9,875 nt of DNA from Bacilli bacterium (GCA_900758895.1 CAAETG010000092.1:1-9875); one strand, 5' to 3'. Counted from the stretch's first letter, positions 1 to 6,954 are shown. Translations and numbers: made by a program. The notes: generated from the letters alone by a model not told the origin.

Positions 1-424
1 AATGATTGGTTCAGAATAGTTAAGAAAACTTAAAAATATTTTTATAAAACTATTACAATTATACAATGCAAAATATTTAGTACTTTTAGCTCTCAAATTA
101 TACTATACAACTAAGAAGTATATATTTTTATTACTTTTATTTTTACCCCATATTTCAAAAATTTTATTATTTATTTTGTATAACGAACATAATAAAAAAA
201 CATATTACATTTATTTCATTGTTGTCAAGTCAAGGTTTTGCATTTTTTGTGATAATATTTCTTTTTATCTCTTTCTTCATTTGCTGGTGCTTTAATTTTT
301 GTGTATACTAGGTCTTTTCTTGCTATGTCTAGTATTTCTCCCACTATTTGTTTTATTTCTTCTTTATCGTCTGTTAAGAGCCGGAGCTAAATTTTTGATA
401 TGTAGGAAAAACTCGTTATTCATT
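1..424. other. AT-rich stretch without a convincing gene
   Basis: I see no supported gene here. The only open frame of note (299-490, plus strand) starts at TTG, has no ribosome binding site and encodes a Leu/Phe-rich hydrophobic peptide whose end runs into the hairpins further on, so I do not call it. Runs of A and T dominate the first 300 bases. Confidence 0.6.
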
Positions 425-452
425 GGGGAAGTGTTATGTGTTTCACTTCCCC
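425..452. repeat. Inverted repeat, 9-bp perfect stem
   Basis: GGGGAAGTG at 425-433 pairs perfectly with CACTTCCCC at 444-452, leaving a 10-base loop. It is the first of a run of GC-rich hairpins that continues to 913. It could be a terminator-like RNA hairpin, but no gene ends just before it and no T-run follows. Confidence 0.75.
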
Positions 453-483
453 TTAAATATCATGTATTGAAACCATTGATGCC

Positions 484-520
484 TAATTAAGGGGGGGGAC
501 AAGCCCCCCCCCTTTAATTA
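484..520. repeat. Inverted repeat with G8/C9 stem and ACAAG loop
   Basis: TAATTAA followed by eight G (484-498) faces nine C followed by TTTAATTA (504-520), separated by ACAAG. The stem is about 15 bp. Homopolymer G/C tracts of this length are very unusual in such AT-rich DNA. The loop ACAAG recurs in the hairpin at 633-658. Confidence 0.8.
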
Positions 521-568
521 CCCACGAGCGCCAATGCAGGATAAATCAAGTTTACAAAACTTAACCCC

Positions 569-593
569 GAACCGACCGATAAATGGTCGGTTC
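569..593. repeat. Inverted repeat GAACCGACC/GGTCGGTTC
   Basis: A perfect 9-bp stem (569-577 with 585-593) encloses a 7-base loop. The GGTCGG core returns in the hairpin at 727-745 and singly near 810 and 895, suggesting that these hairpins are related to each other. Confidence 0.8.
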
Positions 594-632
594 TTAAATT
601 TGACAAATTCATCTACTTCAAACCATAAACTC

Positions 633-658
633 GGAACAGGGGGACAAGCCCCTGTTCC
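633..658. repeat. Inverted repeat GGAACAGGGG/CCCCTGTTCC
   Basis: A perfect 10-bp stem (633-642 with 649-658) encloses GACAAG. The central GGGGGACAAGCCCC is shared with the centre of the hairpin at 484-520, although the flanking arms differ. Same stem centre with different arms is what a family of small GC-rich elements would look like. Confidence 0.8.
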
Positions 659-726
659 TCAAACCTTGACAAAGCAAATATTGTTAGTCATATAGTATAG
701 CCTTTCGCTTACGCTCAAGGCGTCCA

Positions 727-745
727 GTCCGACCCGTGGTCGGAC
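727..745. repeat. Inverted repeat GTCCGACC/GGTCGGAC
   Basis: A perfect 8-bp stem (727-734 with 738-745) has a 3-base loop CGT. Just before it, at 706-716, lies CGCTTACGCTC, which is repeated exactly at 875-885 inside the next large hairpin. Confidence 0.8.
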
Positions 746-838
746 GGAACATGATGACTGTTTGATATTTAACTTTTTATTTAATTGCTTTACGGAACTG
801 GCCGGCGAGGGTCGGTTCCCCCTTACAGTAGTGCTCGC

Positions 839-913
839 CAATTCTATTCACCCAGGCCTCCCCACACACGCCTCCGCTTACGCTCCGGCGTGGGGGTCGG
901 CCTGGGCGAATTG
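839..913. repeat. Long imperfect inverted repeat, about 75 bases
   Basis: Nested arms pair across a centre near 878: CAATTC (839-844) with GAATTG (908-913), CCCAGGCC (851-858) with GGCCTGGG (899-906), and a C-rich arm at 860-872 with a G-rich arm at 887-896. The apex contains CGCTTACGCTC, also present at 706-716. This is the largest of the GC-rich hairpins in the region and would fold strongly if transcribed. Confidence 0.75.
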
Positions 914-962
914 ACTCGCTTATAACATAGGTATGGCAAAATTGCTCTGGTTGGGCAAATCC

Positions 963-978
963 TTAACAGTACTGTTAA
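963..978. promoter_or_regulatory. Perfect 16-bp palindrome
   Basis: TTAACAGTACTGTTAA is its own reverse complement over 16 bases with no spacer. Such a site could bind a dimeric regulator, but it lies about 300 bases upstream of the nearest gene (start 1283), so its role is unknown. It belongs to a wider scatter of TTAATG/CATTAA motifs around that gene. Confidence 0.4.
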
Positions 979-1114
979 TGTAATCAAAACTAATTTTCTA
1001 AACTTTCATTTGTGATGTGGTGCTGACATTAACATCCACAATATCGAAAAACAAATTTGGCTCAACCATTGCATATATATCGCAGAGTAAAGGAATTCAA
1101 GTTCCAAATATGGA

Positions 1115-1133
1115 ATCGTTAATGTTAATGTTG
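1115..1133 (+). repeat. TTAATG-type repeat, upstream copy
   Basis: ATCGTTAATGTTA (1115-1127) is identical to 4181-4193, and TAATGTTAATGTTG (1120-1133) is identical to 4102-4115. The two copies bracket the DUF262 gene. A simple estimate for DNA this AT-rich says a 14-base match within 10 kb is not rare, so the repeat alone does not prove an insertion boundary. Confidence 0.4.
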
Positions 1134-1282
1134 AATCCGGTTGGGATATCATCGTAAATGTCCCCACAATATAATCATCTTAAACATAAATTAATTAAGT
1201 AAAAAAAAAGAAAAAAAGAATATGTATCTGGATTAAAAGTTTCAGAGGAAGATTTTGAATTGAAGTAAAAGTGGGTTATAAA

Positions 1283-3859
1283 ATGAACGAATTACAATCA
1301 TTATCACAAATATTTAATAAGAGGATATTCAGAATACCTGACTATCAACGAGGCTATGCATGGCAAGGCCAACAACTTCGTGATTTTTGGGAAGACATAG
1401 TTAACCTTCAGTCTGATAGATACCACTACACCGGACTTCTATCACTAAAGAAACTGAATCGAGAAGAAAGCAGGAAACTGGGCAATAATGACTCATGGCT
1501 CCTTGATAGTGGATTTGATGCATACCACATTGTTGATGGGCAACAGAGGCTTACAACCTTTGTGATAATGCTTAATGAAATTATCGAATTCACATGCAAA
1601 TTGCCGGATAATAACGGCAAAAGCGATGATGAGATATATCTTGGATTTGATAATATAAGAGACATCAAAGCAAAATACATTAGCAGGAAACGACCGCCAG
1701 AGAACCTTATCATCACCTATATGTTCGGTTATGAAAACGACAATCCGAGCGCGGAATATCTAAAATACAAAGTGCTCGGTCAGGAGTATGGAGGCACTAT
1801 CAAAGAGACTTATTATACAAAGAATCTTAAGTATGCCAAAGAGTTCTTCGGGAAGGAACTCCAGGCATATTACGAGAAAAAAGGAATAGAAGGAATTAAT
1901 GATCTGTATCGGAAACTCACATTGAAGCTCATGTTCAATATCCATGAAATAAAAGATGACTACGATGTGTTTGTCGCTTTCGAGACTATGAACAACAGAG
2001 GCAAGAGACTGACAAATCTTGAACTTTTGAAAAACCGCCTTATTTATCTGACCACACTATACCCAAGCGATATACTTGACGAAACAGATAAAATCGCCTT
2101 GAGAGAACTTATTAACAAGGCATGGAGCGAGGTATACTATCAGCTCGGAAGAAATGAGAATAATTTGCTTTCCGATGATGAATTCCTTAGAGCTCACTGG
2201 ATTATGTATTATTCATATTCCAGAAAGCGCGGAGATGACTACATCAAATTCCTATTAAGAAAGTTCTCGCATAAATCCATTTTCGAGAACATAATCGAAG
2301 TTGATCCCGATGAAGATGATCCTGCAGTTTTAATGTCTGATCAGCAGGACGATGACGATGACATGGAAGTAGATTCATCACCGAAAATGACAGATGAGTT
2401 CCTACAACCTGAAGAAATAAGGGATTATGTGAACAGTCTCAATGAGACTGCGGAGTATTGGTATTATACTTTCTATCCGGAAAAATGCCCAGATATAACA
2501 GAAGAAGAGCAGGTGTGGATAGACAAACTGAATCATATTGGTATCGCATACTTCAGACCTATTGTTGCGGTTTCATTGATTCCAAGGCTTGAATATTCCA
2601 AAGATGAACGAATCGCTTTCTATAAGGCTGTAGAAAGATTCATATTTATCACATTCCGTATGGGAAGATCTCAGTCCACTTATAAGAGTAGCGATTATTA
2701 CCGTAAAACCCGCGAAGTATACATGGGAAATATGTCGCTTTCTGATGTGGCAGAAGATCTCACAAATACAACAAATGAAAATACAGGGGACGCTGTGACA
2801 GTTTTCGTTACAAAAATGAACAGACAGTTTATCTCGAAGGATGGTTTTTATAGTTGGAGAGGGCTTCGCTATTTCCTATATGAGTATGAGTATTCATTGG
2901 CATCAAAGTATAAGCTCGACAAGTTGTCATGGGCTGATTTGACAAAGGTTGTAAAGGACAAAGTTACGGTAGAGCATATTTTGCCTCAGACACCAACAAA
3001 ACTATACTGGCGTAACAACTTCAGACAGTTCAATCCAGAAGAAATTAAGACTCTGTCTGCATCGTTAGGTAATATGTTGCCGCTATCTCAGAGCATCAAT
3101 TCAAAGCTGCAAAATGATGGTTTTGATGACAAAAAGGCTAGAGGATATTCAAATGGCTGTCATTGTGAAGTTGAAATCTCTAAAGAAGATTCCTGGGATG
3201 CAAAACACATTTATGACAGAGGAATGAAACTCCTATCATTCATGGAAACTCGCTGGGATTTCAAATTTGAAGACACAAAACAGAAAGAAGATTTACTCCA
3301 TGTTTCTTTTGTAAACGATGGCCGGGACATACCTCCTGAAAAAACCGAGGAGAACATTTCAGACATTAGTATTCCATCAGATGACGAGAATGTGGATGCA
3401 AGAGCTCATGTGACCGCACTTATAATGAGTTGGGCTGGTTTAAAGGATGAGGCTGGAGAAATACATCTCGATCCAGACCGCTGCACTAAACTTTACACCC
3501 GATTCACCACAGATGTTATGAGCAGGATTCTTCCTAACGCTAAGGATGCTAGAAGCGGTTGGGGAACAAAAAACCATTACTTTTATGAAATTGCTAATGA
3601 AAATAATGGAGAATTGTACCTTAAAATGGCTCTTAGCGGCAAGAATATCCCAGATGATTTAAAGGCGATTTGCGAAATAATCACAGAGCATTCTCCTCTA
3701 CGAGTGACGAGGAAAAATTGGAAATGGAGGGTTCCGTTTTCTACAAAACGCGTCGATGTTACCAACTCAACAGACAAAGAAGTAATCTGCATACTGAATG
3801 ACCTATATGCTGAGGCTATGCAGTTTGAAAAACAACTTGTCGATGCCATGACGGAATAA
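1283..3859 (+). CDS. DUF262/DUF1524 protein, GmrSD-type restriction endonuclease
   Basis: This is a probable anti-phage nuclease of the GmrSD kind, a type IV restriction family in which an N-terminal DUF262 nucleotide-binding domain works with a C-terminal HNH-type DUF1524 nuclease. Counting from ATG 1283 (858 residues), IPDYQRGYAW lies at 18-27 and the signature DGQQR at 85-89. FETMNNRGKRL follows near 238, then a strongly acidic insert at about 340-373, the nuclease motif VEHILPQ at 563-569 and GNMLPLSQSIN at about 596-606. A further C-terminal region of about 150 residues (from about 705) is not one I recognise. ATG 1283 is preferred because family members usually begin a dozen or so residues before IPDYQRGYAW; GTG 1271, in frame, would add four residues. 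GC is clearly higher than in the genes downstream, suggesting transfer. It stands alone, with no methylase or partner nearby. The family is sure; the exact DNA target is not visible. Confidence 0.93.
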   Translation: MNELQSLSQIFNKRIFRIPDYQRGYAWQGQQLRDFWEDIVNLQSDRYHYTGLLSLKKLNREESRKLGNNDSWLLDSGFDAYHIVDGQQRLTTFVIMLNEIIEFTCKLPDNNGKSDDEIYLGFDNIRDIKAKYISRKRPPENLIITYMFGYENDNPSAEYLKYKVLGQEYGGTIKETYYTKNLKYAKEFFGKELQAYYEKKGIEGINDLYRKLTLKLMFNIHEIKDDYDVFVAFETMNNRGKRLTNLELLKNRLIYLTTLYPSDILDETDKIALRELINKAWSEVYYQLGRNENNLLSDDEFLRAHWIMYYSYSRKRGDDYIKFLLRKFSHKSIFENIIEVDPDEDDPAVLMSDQQDDDDDMEVDSSPKMTDEFLQPEEIRDYVNSLNETAEYWYYTFYPEKCPDITEEEQVWIDKLNHIGIAYFRPIVAVSLIPRLEYSKDERIAFYKAVERFIFITFRMGRSQSTYKSSDYYRKTREVYMGNMSLSDVAEDLTNTTNENTGDAVTVFVTKMNRQFISKDGFYSWRGLRYFLYEYEYSLASKYKLDKLSWADLTKVVKDKVTVEHILPQTPTKLYWRNNFRQFNPEEIKTLSASLGNMLPLSQSINSKLQNDGFDDKKARGYSNGCHCEVEISKEDSWDAKHIYDRGMKLLSFMETRWDFKFEDTKQKEDLLHVSFVNDGRDIPPEKTEENISDISIPSDDENVDARAHVTALIMSWAGLKDEAGEIHLDPDRCTKLYTRFTTDVMSRILPNAKDARSGWGTKNHYFYEIANENNGELYLKMALSGKNIPDDLKAICEIITEHSPLRVTRKNWKWRVPFSTKRVDVTNSTDKEVICILNDLYAEAMQFEKQLVDAMTE

Positions 3860-4156
3860 TAAGAGACAATCATCCCTTCTGTATTCCGTGCTGCTCCTGA
3901 TTCATCAACCGTTTGATTGCATCGCCGGTTTAAAGAATGTTTTGTAGAGAAATATTCAAAACGCTAATGGTGAAATCTTAACTCACATAAAATTCTCGTT
4001 TATCTTCTGCTATTGTGATTAAAGTGAATATTTCAAATGAAAACATTCACTGCAAATCTTTTTAGAATTATTTTCTTCATTTTTTTCACATTAACGATTG
4101 GTAATGTTAATGTTGGTTTTTTTCTCAAAGCTTACATATAATGTTGGAGTGGAAAG
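3860..4156. other. Intergenic region with inverted repeats
   Basis: I see no gene. GTGAAT...ATTCAC forms an imperfect inverted repeat at 4024-4050, with TTTC/GAAA also pairing inside, followed by T-rich DNA. It might help end transcription, although it lies about 165 bases after the stop codon. Further on are CATTAACGAT (4089-4098) and TAATGTTAATGTTG (4102-4115), which match or invert motifs upstream of the DUF262 gene. Confidence 0.45.
4089..4115. repeat. TTAATG-type repeats, downstream copies
   Basis: CATTAACGAT (4089-4098) is the reverse complement of ATCGTTAATG, which occurs at 1115 and 4181. TAATGTTAATGTTG (4102-4115) repeats 1120-1133. CATTAAC (4089-4095) and GTTAATG (4106-4112) also form an inverted pair 10 bases apart, the layout of an operator. 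No regulator in the window can be tied to it. Confidence 0.4.
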
Positions 4157-4222
4157 ATGAACCCAAATTCAAGATATCTAATCGTTAATGTTATTACTTT
4201 TTTTATTATATACTTTATATAA
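4157..4222 (+). CDS. Possible 21-residue hydrophobic peptide
   Basis: An ATG at 4157 follows GGAGTGG (4146-4152) at normal ribosome-binding distance and opens a 21-codon frame ending in TAA at 4220-4222. The product has a short polar start (MNPNSR) and then a run of Leu, Ile, Val and Phe that could just span a membrane. Its last codons overlap the TATA box of the next gene (4214-4223). It could be a small membrane peptide, a leader peptide, or the N-terminal remnant of a lost gene. The ribosome binding site is the main support. A 21-residue frame could arise by chance. Confidence 0.35.
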   Translation: MNPNSRYLIVNVITFFIIYFI

Positions 4223-4223
4223 A
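4214..4223 (+). promoter_or_regulatory. TATA box for the gene at 4245
   Basis: TTTATATAAA matches the archaeal TATA box. Archaeal transcription starts about 25 bases downstream of the box centre, which falls at about 4243, two bases before ATG 4245. The message would be leaderless, explaining the lack of a ribosome binding site. The same ten bases occur at 9316-9325. Confidence 0.55.
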
Positions 4224-4244
4224 AAGGATAATAAAATATTAATT

Positions 4245-4964
4245 ATGACATTGCAGAAAGAATTACAAATCAATATTGTAATGAGTAATTACAACGAGAG
4301 GAGCAGCAGCTATTCATCAAACTACGATTATATTTTGTTGGATTCGTTAGCCAACAATTCTTATTCTAATTTATTCAGAAGTGATTTGAAAAATCTAAAG
4401 ATCAAAACCATGAACAACACAGAATGTAAAGTATTATATCTTCCATCATACGGATCCAAACCAGCATGCATCCTGGCAAGAATTCCAGTTGGAATAATTT
4501 CTCAAATAACAAAGCTATTGTTGGATGTTTATGATAGATCAACAACCTTCTCAAGCACTTTATCAACTGGCGATGAGGTTCACTTTTTTGATGCAAACTC
4601 TGATACATACTCAGATTTCTTTGAGACATGTCAAGGTTTAAGCGTGGAATATGATTCAATTGACTCAGGAAAAGTGATACGTTCACGTTTTGTTCCAATG
4701 GAAGTATCATGTTTATGTACCAAAAATTTATCAGGCCAATCATGTGCAAATGGCAGAGTAGTTTTTGCCAGATTCAAAAGGGCTGGTGGAGCTATTACTG
4801 CTTATGATTCTTTTAAATATCCATATGGTGATGATGAACAATTAATATCTGTATTTATGCAAACAGATTATAATTTAACACCATATCATGAGGATATGAA
4901 ATTTAGTTCAATAATGACTGGACAAGAGAAAGACTATTGTTTACTTGATGTGTTAGTGATTTAG
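4245..4964 (+). CDS. Unrecognised protein, probably the 5' part of a split gene
   Basis: I do not recognise this 239-residue protein. It is soluble-looking, rich in Ser, Asp and Tyr, and has a short cysteine cluster (Cys156, Cys158, Cys167) in its second half. ATG 4245 is chosen because the TATA box at 4214-4223 puts the transcription start almost on it. ATG 4281 is an in-frame alternative, and ATG 4188 would lie upstream of the promoter and give an odd hydrophobic start. The frame stops at TAG 4962-4964, and the frame starting at 4967 continues at once with similar composition. Deleting one TG from GATGTG at 4947-4952 joins them into 358 residues. Its position just upstream of a wall-lysis enzyme suggests a viral or prophage origin, but I see no structural-protein signature. 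Confidence 0.7.
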   Translation: MTLQKELQINIVMSNYNERSSSYSSNYDYILLDSLANNSYSNLFRSDLKNLKIKTMNNTECKVLYLPSYGSKPACILARIPVGIISQITKLLLDVYDRSTTFSSTLSTGDEVHFFDANSDTYSDFFETCQGLSVEYDSIDSGKVIRSRFVPMEVSCLCTKNLSGQSCANGRVVFARFKRAGGAITAYDSFKYPYGDDEQLISVFMQTDYNLTPYHEDMKFSSIMTGQEKDYCLLDVLVI

Positions 4965-4966
4965 TA

Positions 4967-5323
4967 ATGTCCTCTTCATGGGACGCATATAATTCCGGAA
5001 CCGATGAAGAAGGAGATTGGAAACAATACCATTATCATATGAGAGCCGGAACAGGATTTTCAGATAGTTCTGATTATTTAGAAGGATTTGGGAGAAACAA
5101 TCCAACACATATTCATCAAACAACTTATGATGAAGTAATGATTGATGCAACATTTTATGAAGATTCTGAATTATCAAATTTCAATTACTTTGATCTCAAA
5201 TATCAGAGTTTAAAAACCAATCTAGTATTGACAACCCTTGCCGTTAATGTCAATGACGGCCAATTAAATCAAATCAAAAATTCAGCTATTGATTTTATCA
5301 ACTCCCTCTTGTTGGAAACATAG
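4967..5323 (+). CDS. Unrecognised protein, probably the 3' part of the split gene
   Basis: This 118-residue frame begins two bases after the stop of the previous one, with no ribosome binding site. Its frame is already open from 4949, so the shift must lie between 4949 and 4961. The N-terminal half is rich in Asp, Ser, Tyr and His (two HYH/HIH clusters near residues 22 and 49), and the C-terminal half looks helical. I do not recognise the fold. The most natural reading is the C-terminal third of one protein with 4245-4964, broken by a +2 or -1 change. Independent translation by stop-start re-initiation is possible, since only two bases separate stop from ATG. No slippery heptamer typical of programmed -1 shifting is visible. 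Confidence 0.55.
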   Translation: MSSSWDAYNSGTDEEGDWKQYHYHMRAGTGFSDSSDYLEGFGRNNPTHIHQTTYDEVMIDATFYEDSELSNFNYFDLKYQSLKTNLVLTTLAVNVNDGQLNQIKNSAIDFINSLLLET

Positions 5324-5342
5324 GGTATTTTCAACACTTGGA

Positions 5343-5366
5343 TTGGATATTATTTTTATTATCCAA
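5343..5366. repeat. Inverted repeat TTGGATA/TATCCAA after the split gene
   Basis: A perfect 7-bp stem (5343-5349 with 5360-5366) encloses a T-rich 10-base loop about 20 bases after the stop codon at 5323. It sits directly before the TATA-like sequence of the next gene. It may end the upstream transcript or bind a regulator. Confidence 0.4.
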
Positions 5367-5379
5367 AATATATAAAAAA
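5366..5379 (+). promoter_or_regulatory. TATA-like box for the endoisopeptidase gene
   Basis: AAATATATAAAAAA would place transcription start at about 5397, some 15 bases before ATG 5412. The stretch between is all A and T with no ribosome binding site, so the leader would be very short. The surrounding DNA is so AT-rich that the exact box is uncertain. Confidence 0.4.
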
Positions 5380-5411
5380 TATAATAAATAAGATAATACA
5401 AATTATAATAT

Positions 5412-5612
5412 ATGACAGAAGATAATATTAGCTGGACAAGTTTTTGTCAGGCAATGAACTCAATAGCATTCTGGTTAATCCAGAACAAAAAGAAGTACAA
5501 GAAGCGTGACTACTACCAGATATTGACATTGAAAGGCAGCTGCAGTGATGTTGAAAAGAAAGCCAAGAAATTAGGTTCAGACAAGATGTGGCAATGTATA
5601 CAATGGCCGTGA
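5412..5612 (+). CDS. 5' part of a frameshifted pseudomurein endoisopeptidase gene
   Basis: This 66-residue frame starts at ATG 5412 behind a TATA-like box and overlaps the next frame by 25 bases. Its first 59 residues (an aromatic N-terminal helix, then a Lys-rich stretch) read as the missing N-terminus of the C71 protein that follows; the last seven (WQCIQWP) look like out-of-frame readthrough. Removing one TG from GATGTG (5585-5590) joins the parts into one 268-residue frame, changing KMWQC to KMAMY. The following frame has only a GTG start and no ribosome binding site, which supports one original gene. Whether the break is a true mutation, a sequencing error or a recoding site cannot be decided here. 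Confidence 0.65.
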   Translation: MTEDNISWTSFCQAMNSIAFWLIQNKKKYKKRDYYQILTLKGSCSDVEKKAKKLGSDKMWQCIQWP

Positions 5613-6220
5613 TAAAGGATAACAGCTCTTTGGATTTTCTTCCAAACTATGTAATGTTAAAGAACTCAACCAAAATCGACAAGGCCGAATATGTGGACAT
5701 GGCCATAAGAACTGAAGCATACATAAGATCAAATGGAAGGCTTCCTGCAATCGTTTACAGAATGTCAAAGCTTCCCGATTATAGTGACTCAACAATGAAG
5801 CTGTTTATCAAGACATTCAACTACAAAGGAAACACTATTGATGAAGCTTTAGCTATTATAGCAAAGAAGAAATTATACAGCAAATACTTTGATTCTCAAA
5901 AAACAGACAAGAAAACAATCAATGATGCTAAAGCGGGAAAAGGTTCCAATTGTGTAGACTGGGGACAGGTGTATTACAGAATAGCCAAATCCTTAGGTTA
6001 TGATGTGCAATTTGTCCATGTTAAATGCAGAGTATCCGGAACAGGCCATATAAGGTTAAGGCTTAGGCATAAAAAGCATACCGGAGGAAATTGGATTAAT
6101 AGAGATCCCGCTGCAGTGGCAGATACAACTTCAGGAAATGTCAGAGCAATCTGGTGTGAAGATGGATATCTCATAGCTTATGACCCAAGTTGGATATTTA
6201 CAGATTTATATAGTAGTTAA
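5588..6220 (+). CDS. Pseudomurein endoisopeptidase-like protein (peptidase C71), frameshifted
   Basis: This part carries the catalytic domain of a C71-type peptidase, related to PeiW/PeiP of Methanothermobacter viruses, which cut the peptide cross-bridges of pseudomurein and lyse the cell. Counting from GTG 5588 (210 residues), a pseudomurein-binding-like segment lies at about 35-65 (IRSNGRLP at 46-53). The transglutaminase-like core has Cys122 in NCVDWGQ, His154 in TGHIRL and Asp173 in NRDPAA, the order expected for the Cys-His-Asp triad. No signal peptide is visible in this frame or in the upstream part, as in virus lysis enzymes that act from inside. The domain is complete; only the N-terminus is separated by a frame break near 5586, the restored protein being 268 residues. 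PeiW-type enzymes usually carry more wall-binding repeats, so this one is lean. The family is confident; activity depends on the frame break. Confidence 0.85.
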   Translation: MAMYTMAVIKDNSSLDFLPNYVMLKNSTKIDKAEYVDMAIRTEAYIRSNGRLPAIVYRMSKLPDYSDSTMKLFIKTFNYKGNTIDEALAIIAKKKLYSKYFDSQKTDKKTINDAKAGKGSNCVDWGQVYYRIAKSLGYDVQFVHVKCRVSGTGHIRLRLRHKKHTGGNWINRDPAAVADTTSGNVRAIWCEDGYLIAYDPSWIFTDLYSS

Positions 6221-6250
6221 CAATGTATTAACTCTTTTTTTATTTTTTTT
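6215..6250 (+). terminator. Terminator after the endoisopeptidase gene
   Basis: AGTTAA (6215-6220, including the stop codon) pairs with TTAACT (6228-6233), followed by a T-rich run from 6235 to 6250. The stem is short, but T-rich tracts alone can stop archaeal RNA polymerase. Confidence 0.5.
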
Positions 6251-6465
6251 ACAGAATTATTGGGATTTATTTAAAATTTATTTTTTATAACTCTTTTATA
6301 TTGAGTCTAAACCAATATTTGATTTTCATGTGCAGGGTTGTTACTATCCAGATTTTACTCAGAAAAATAAAAATAATAATTTTTAATTCAATTTAATTAT
6401 CAGTAATATCAAAAATATAACCCAGAACATTTGGTTGAAATATCTAATTTAAAAAGGAGTTAAAA

Positions 6466-6939
6466 ATGAACAATGATTTAAAAATAACTAAATCTGATAA
6501 AAAACTTGAGGATTTCAAAAAACATTTAGAATCATCTATGGTCGATAAATGTGATGCATTATTTATAACTGAAGAATATGATAAAAATAATGACCATTTA
6601 ATAATTAAAAATGATTTTTATAACTTTATAAAAGAAAATAATAATGAAATTAATATTGTTGAATATAGAAAGAGCATTGACCATGTAGAAGTACATAATT
6701 CAATATTTTATCAGATTGGCGAATTTATTATTAGAGATTTCATATTTCCTTTAATAATTGGTTTGTTGGCTAATTATATTTCGTCAAAAATGGAAAATGA
6801 TGATACAATCAATTTTACAATCAATATTGAAAGAAAAAACGATGAAAATATTCGGATAGATTATAATGGTAAAGTAGATGATCTTAAAACAATACTCAAA
6901 GAAACAAATAATTTTAATGAATTATTAACGGAAAAATAG
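6466..6939 (+). CDS. Single-span membrane protein of unknown function
   Basis: The start is well supported: AAGGAGT at 6454-6460 sits six bases before ATG 6466. The 157-residue product has a charged N-terminal domain of about 85 residues, a transmembrane helix at about 87-106 (FIFPLIIGLLANYI) and a C-terminal tail (114-146) with two beta-strand-like stretches, INFTINIE and IRIDYNGKVDDL, then a helix. This order, a membrane span followed by a small strand-strand-helix tail, occurs in many uncharacterised prokaryotic proteins, and I can name no function. The gene is very AT-rich and Asn/Lys/Ile-rich, unlike the DUF262 gene. It lies 15 bases before the zinc-finger gene at 6955, probably in one transcript. 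Confidence 0.8.
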   Translation: MNNDLKITKSDKKLEDFKKHLESSMVDKCDALFITEEYDKNNDHLIIKNDFYNFIKENNNEINIVEYRKSIDHVEVHNSIFYQIGEFIIRDFIFPLIIGLLANYISSKMENDDTINFTINIERKNDENIRIDYNGKVDDLKTILKETNNFNELLTEK

Positions 6940-6954
6940 ATATTTATTTAAATA

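Noticed and set aside
299..490. 63-residue hydrophobic frame on the plus strand
   Set aside because: TTG start, no ribosome binding site, Leu/Phe bias expected from T-rich DNA, and its end overlaps the hairpins at 425 and 484.
659..841. 60-residue frame on the minus strand
   Set aside because: It runs through the GC-rich hairpins, which remove stop codons by composition; there is no binding site or recognisable domain.
3583..3873. 96-residue frame on the minus strand over the end of the DUF262 gene
   Set aside because: A shadow of the well-supported gene on the plus strand, without start signals or domain.
4188..4244. Upstream start giving a hydrophobic N-terminus to the gene at 4245
   Set aside because: The start lies before the TATA box at 4214, and the hydrophobic residues come from T-rich promoter DNA read as codons.
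5240..5261. Inverted repeat GCCGT...ACGGC
   Set aside because: It lies inside the coding frame of 4967-5323 with a stem of only about five bases, so it is likely chance.
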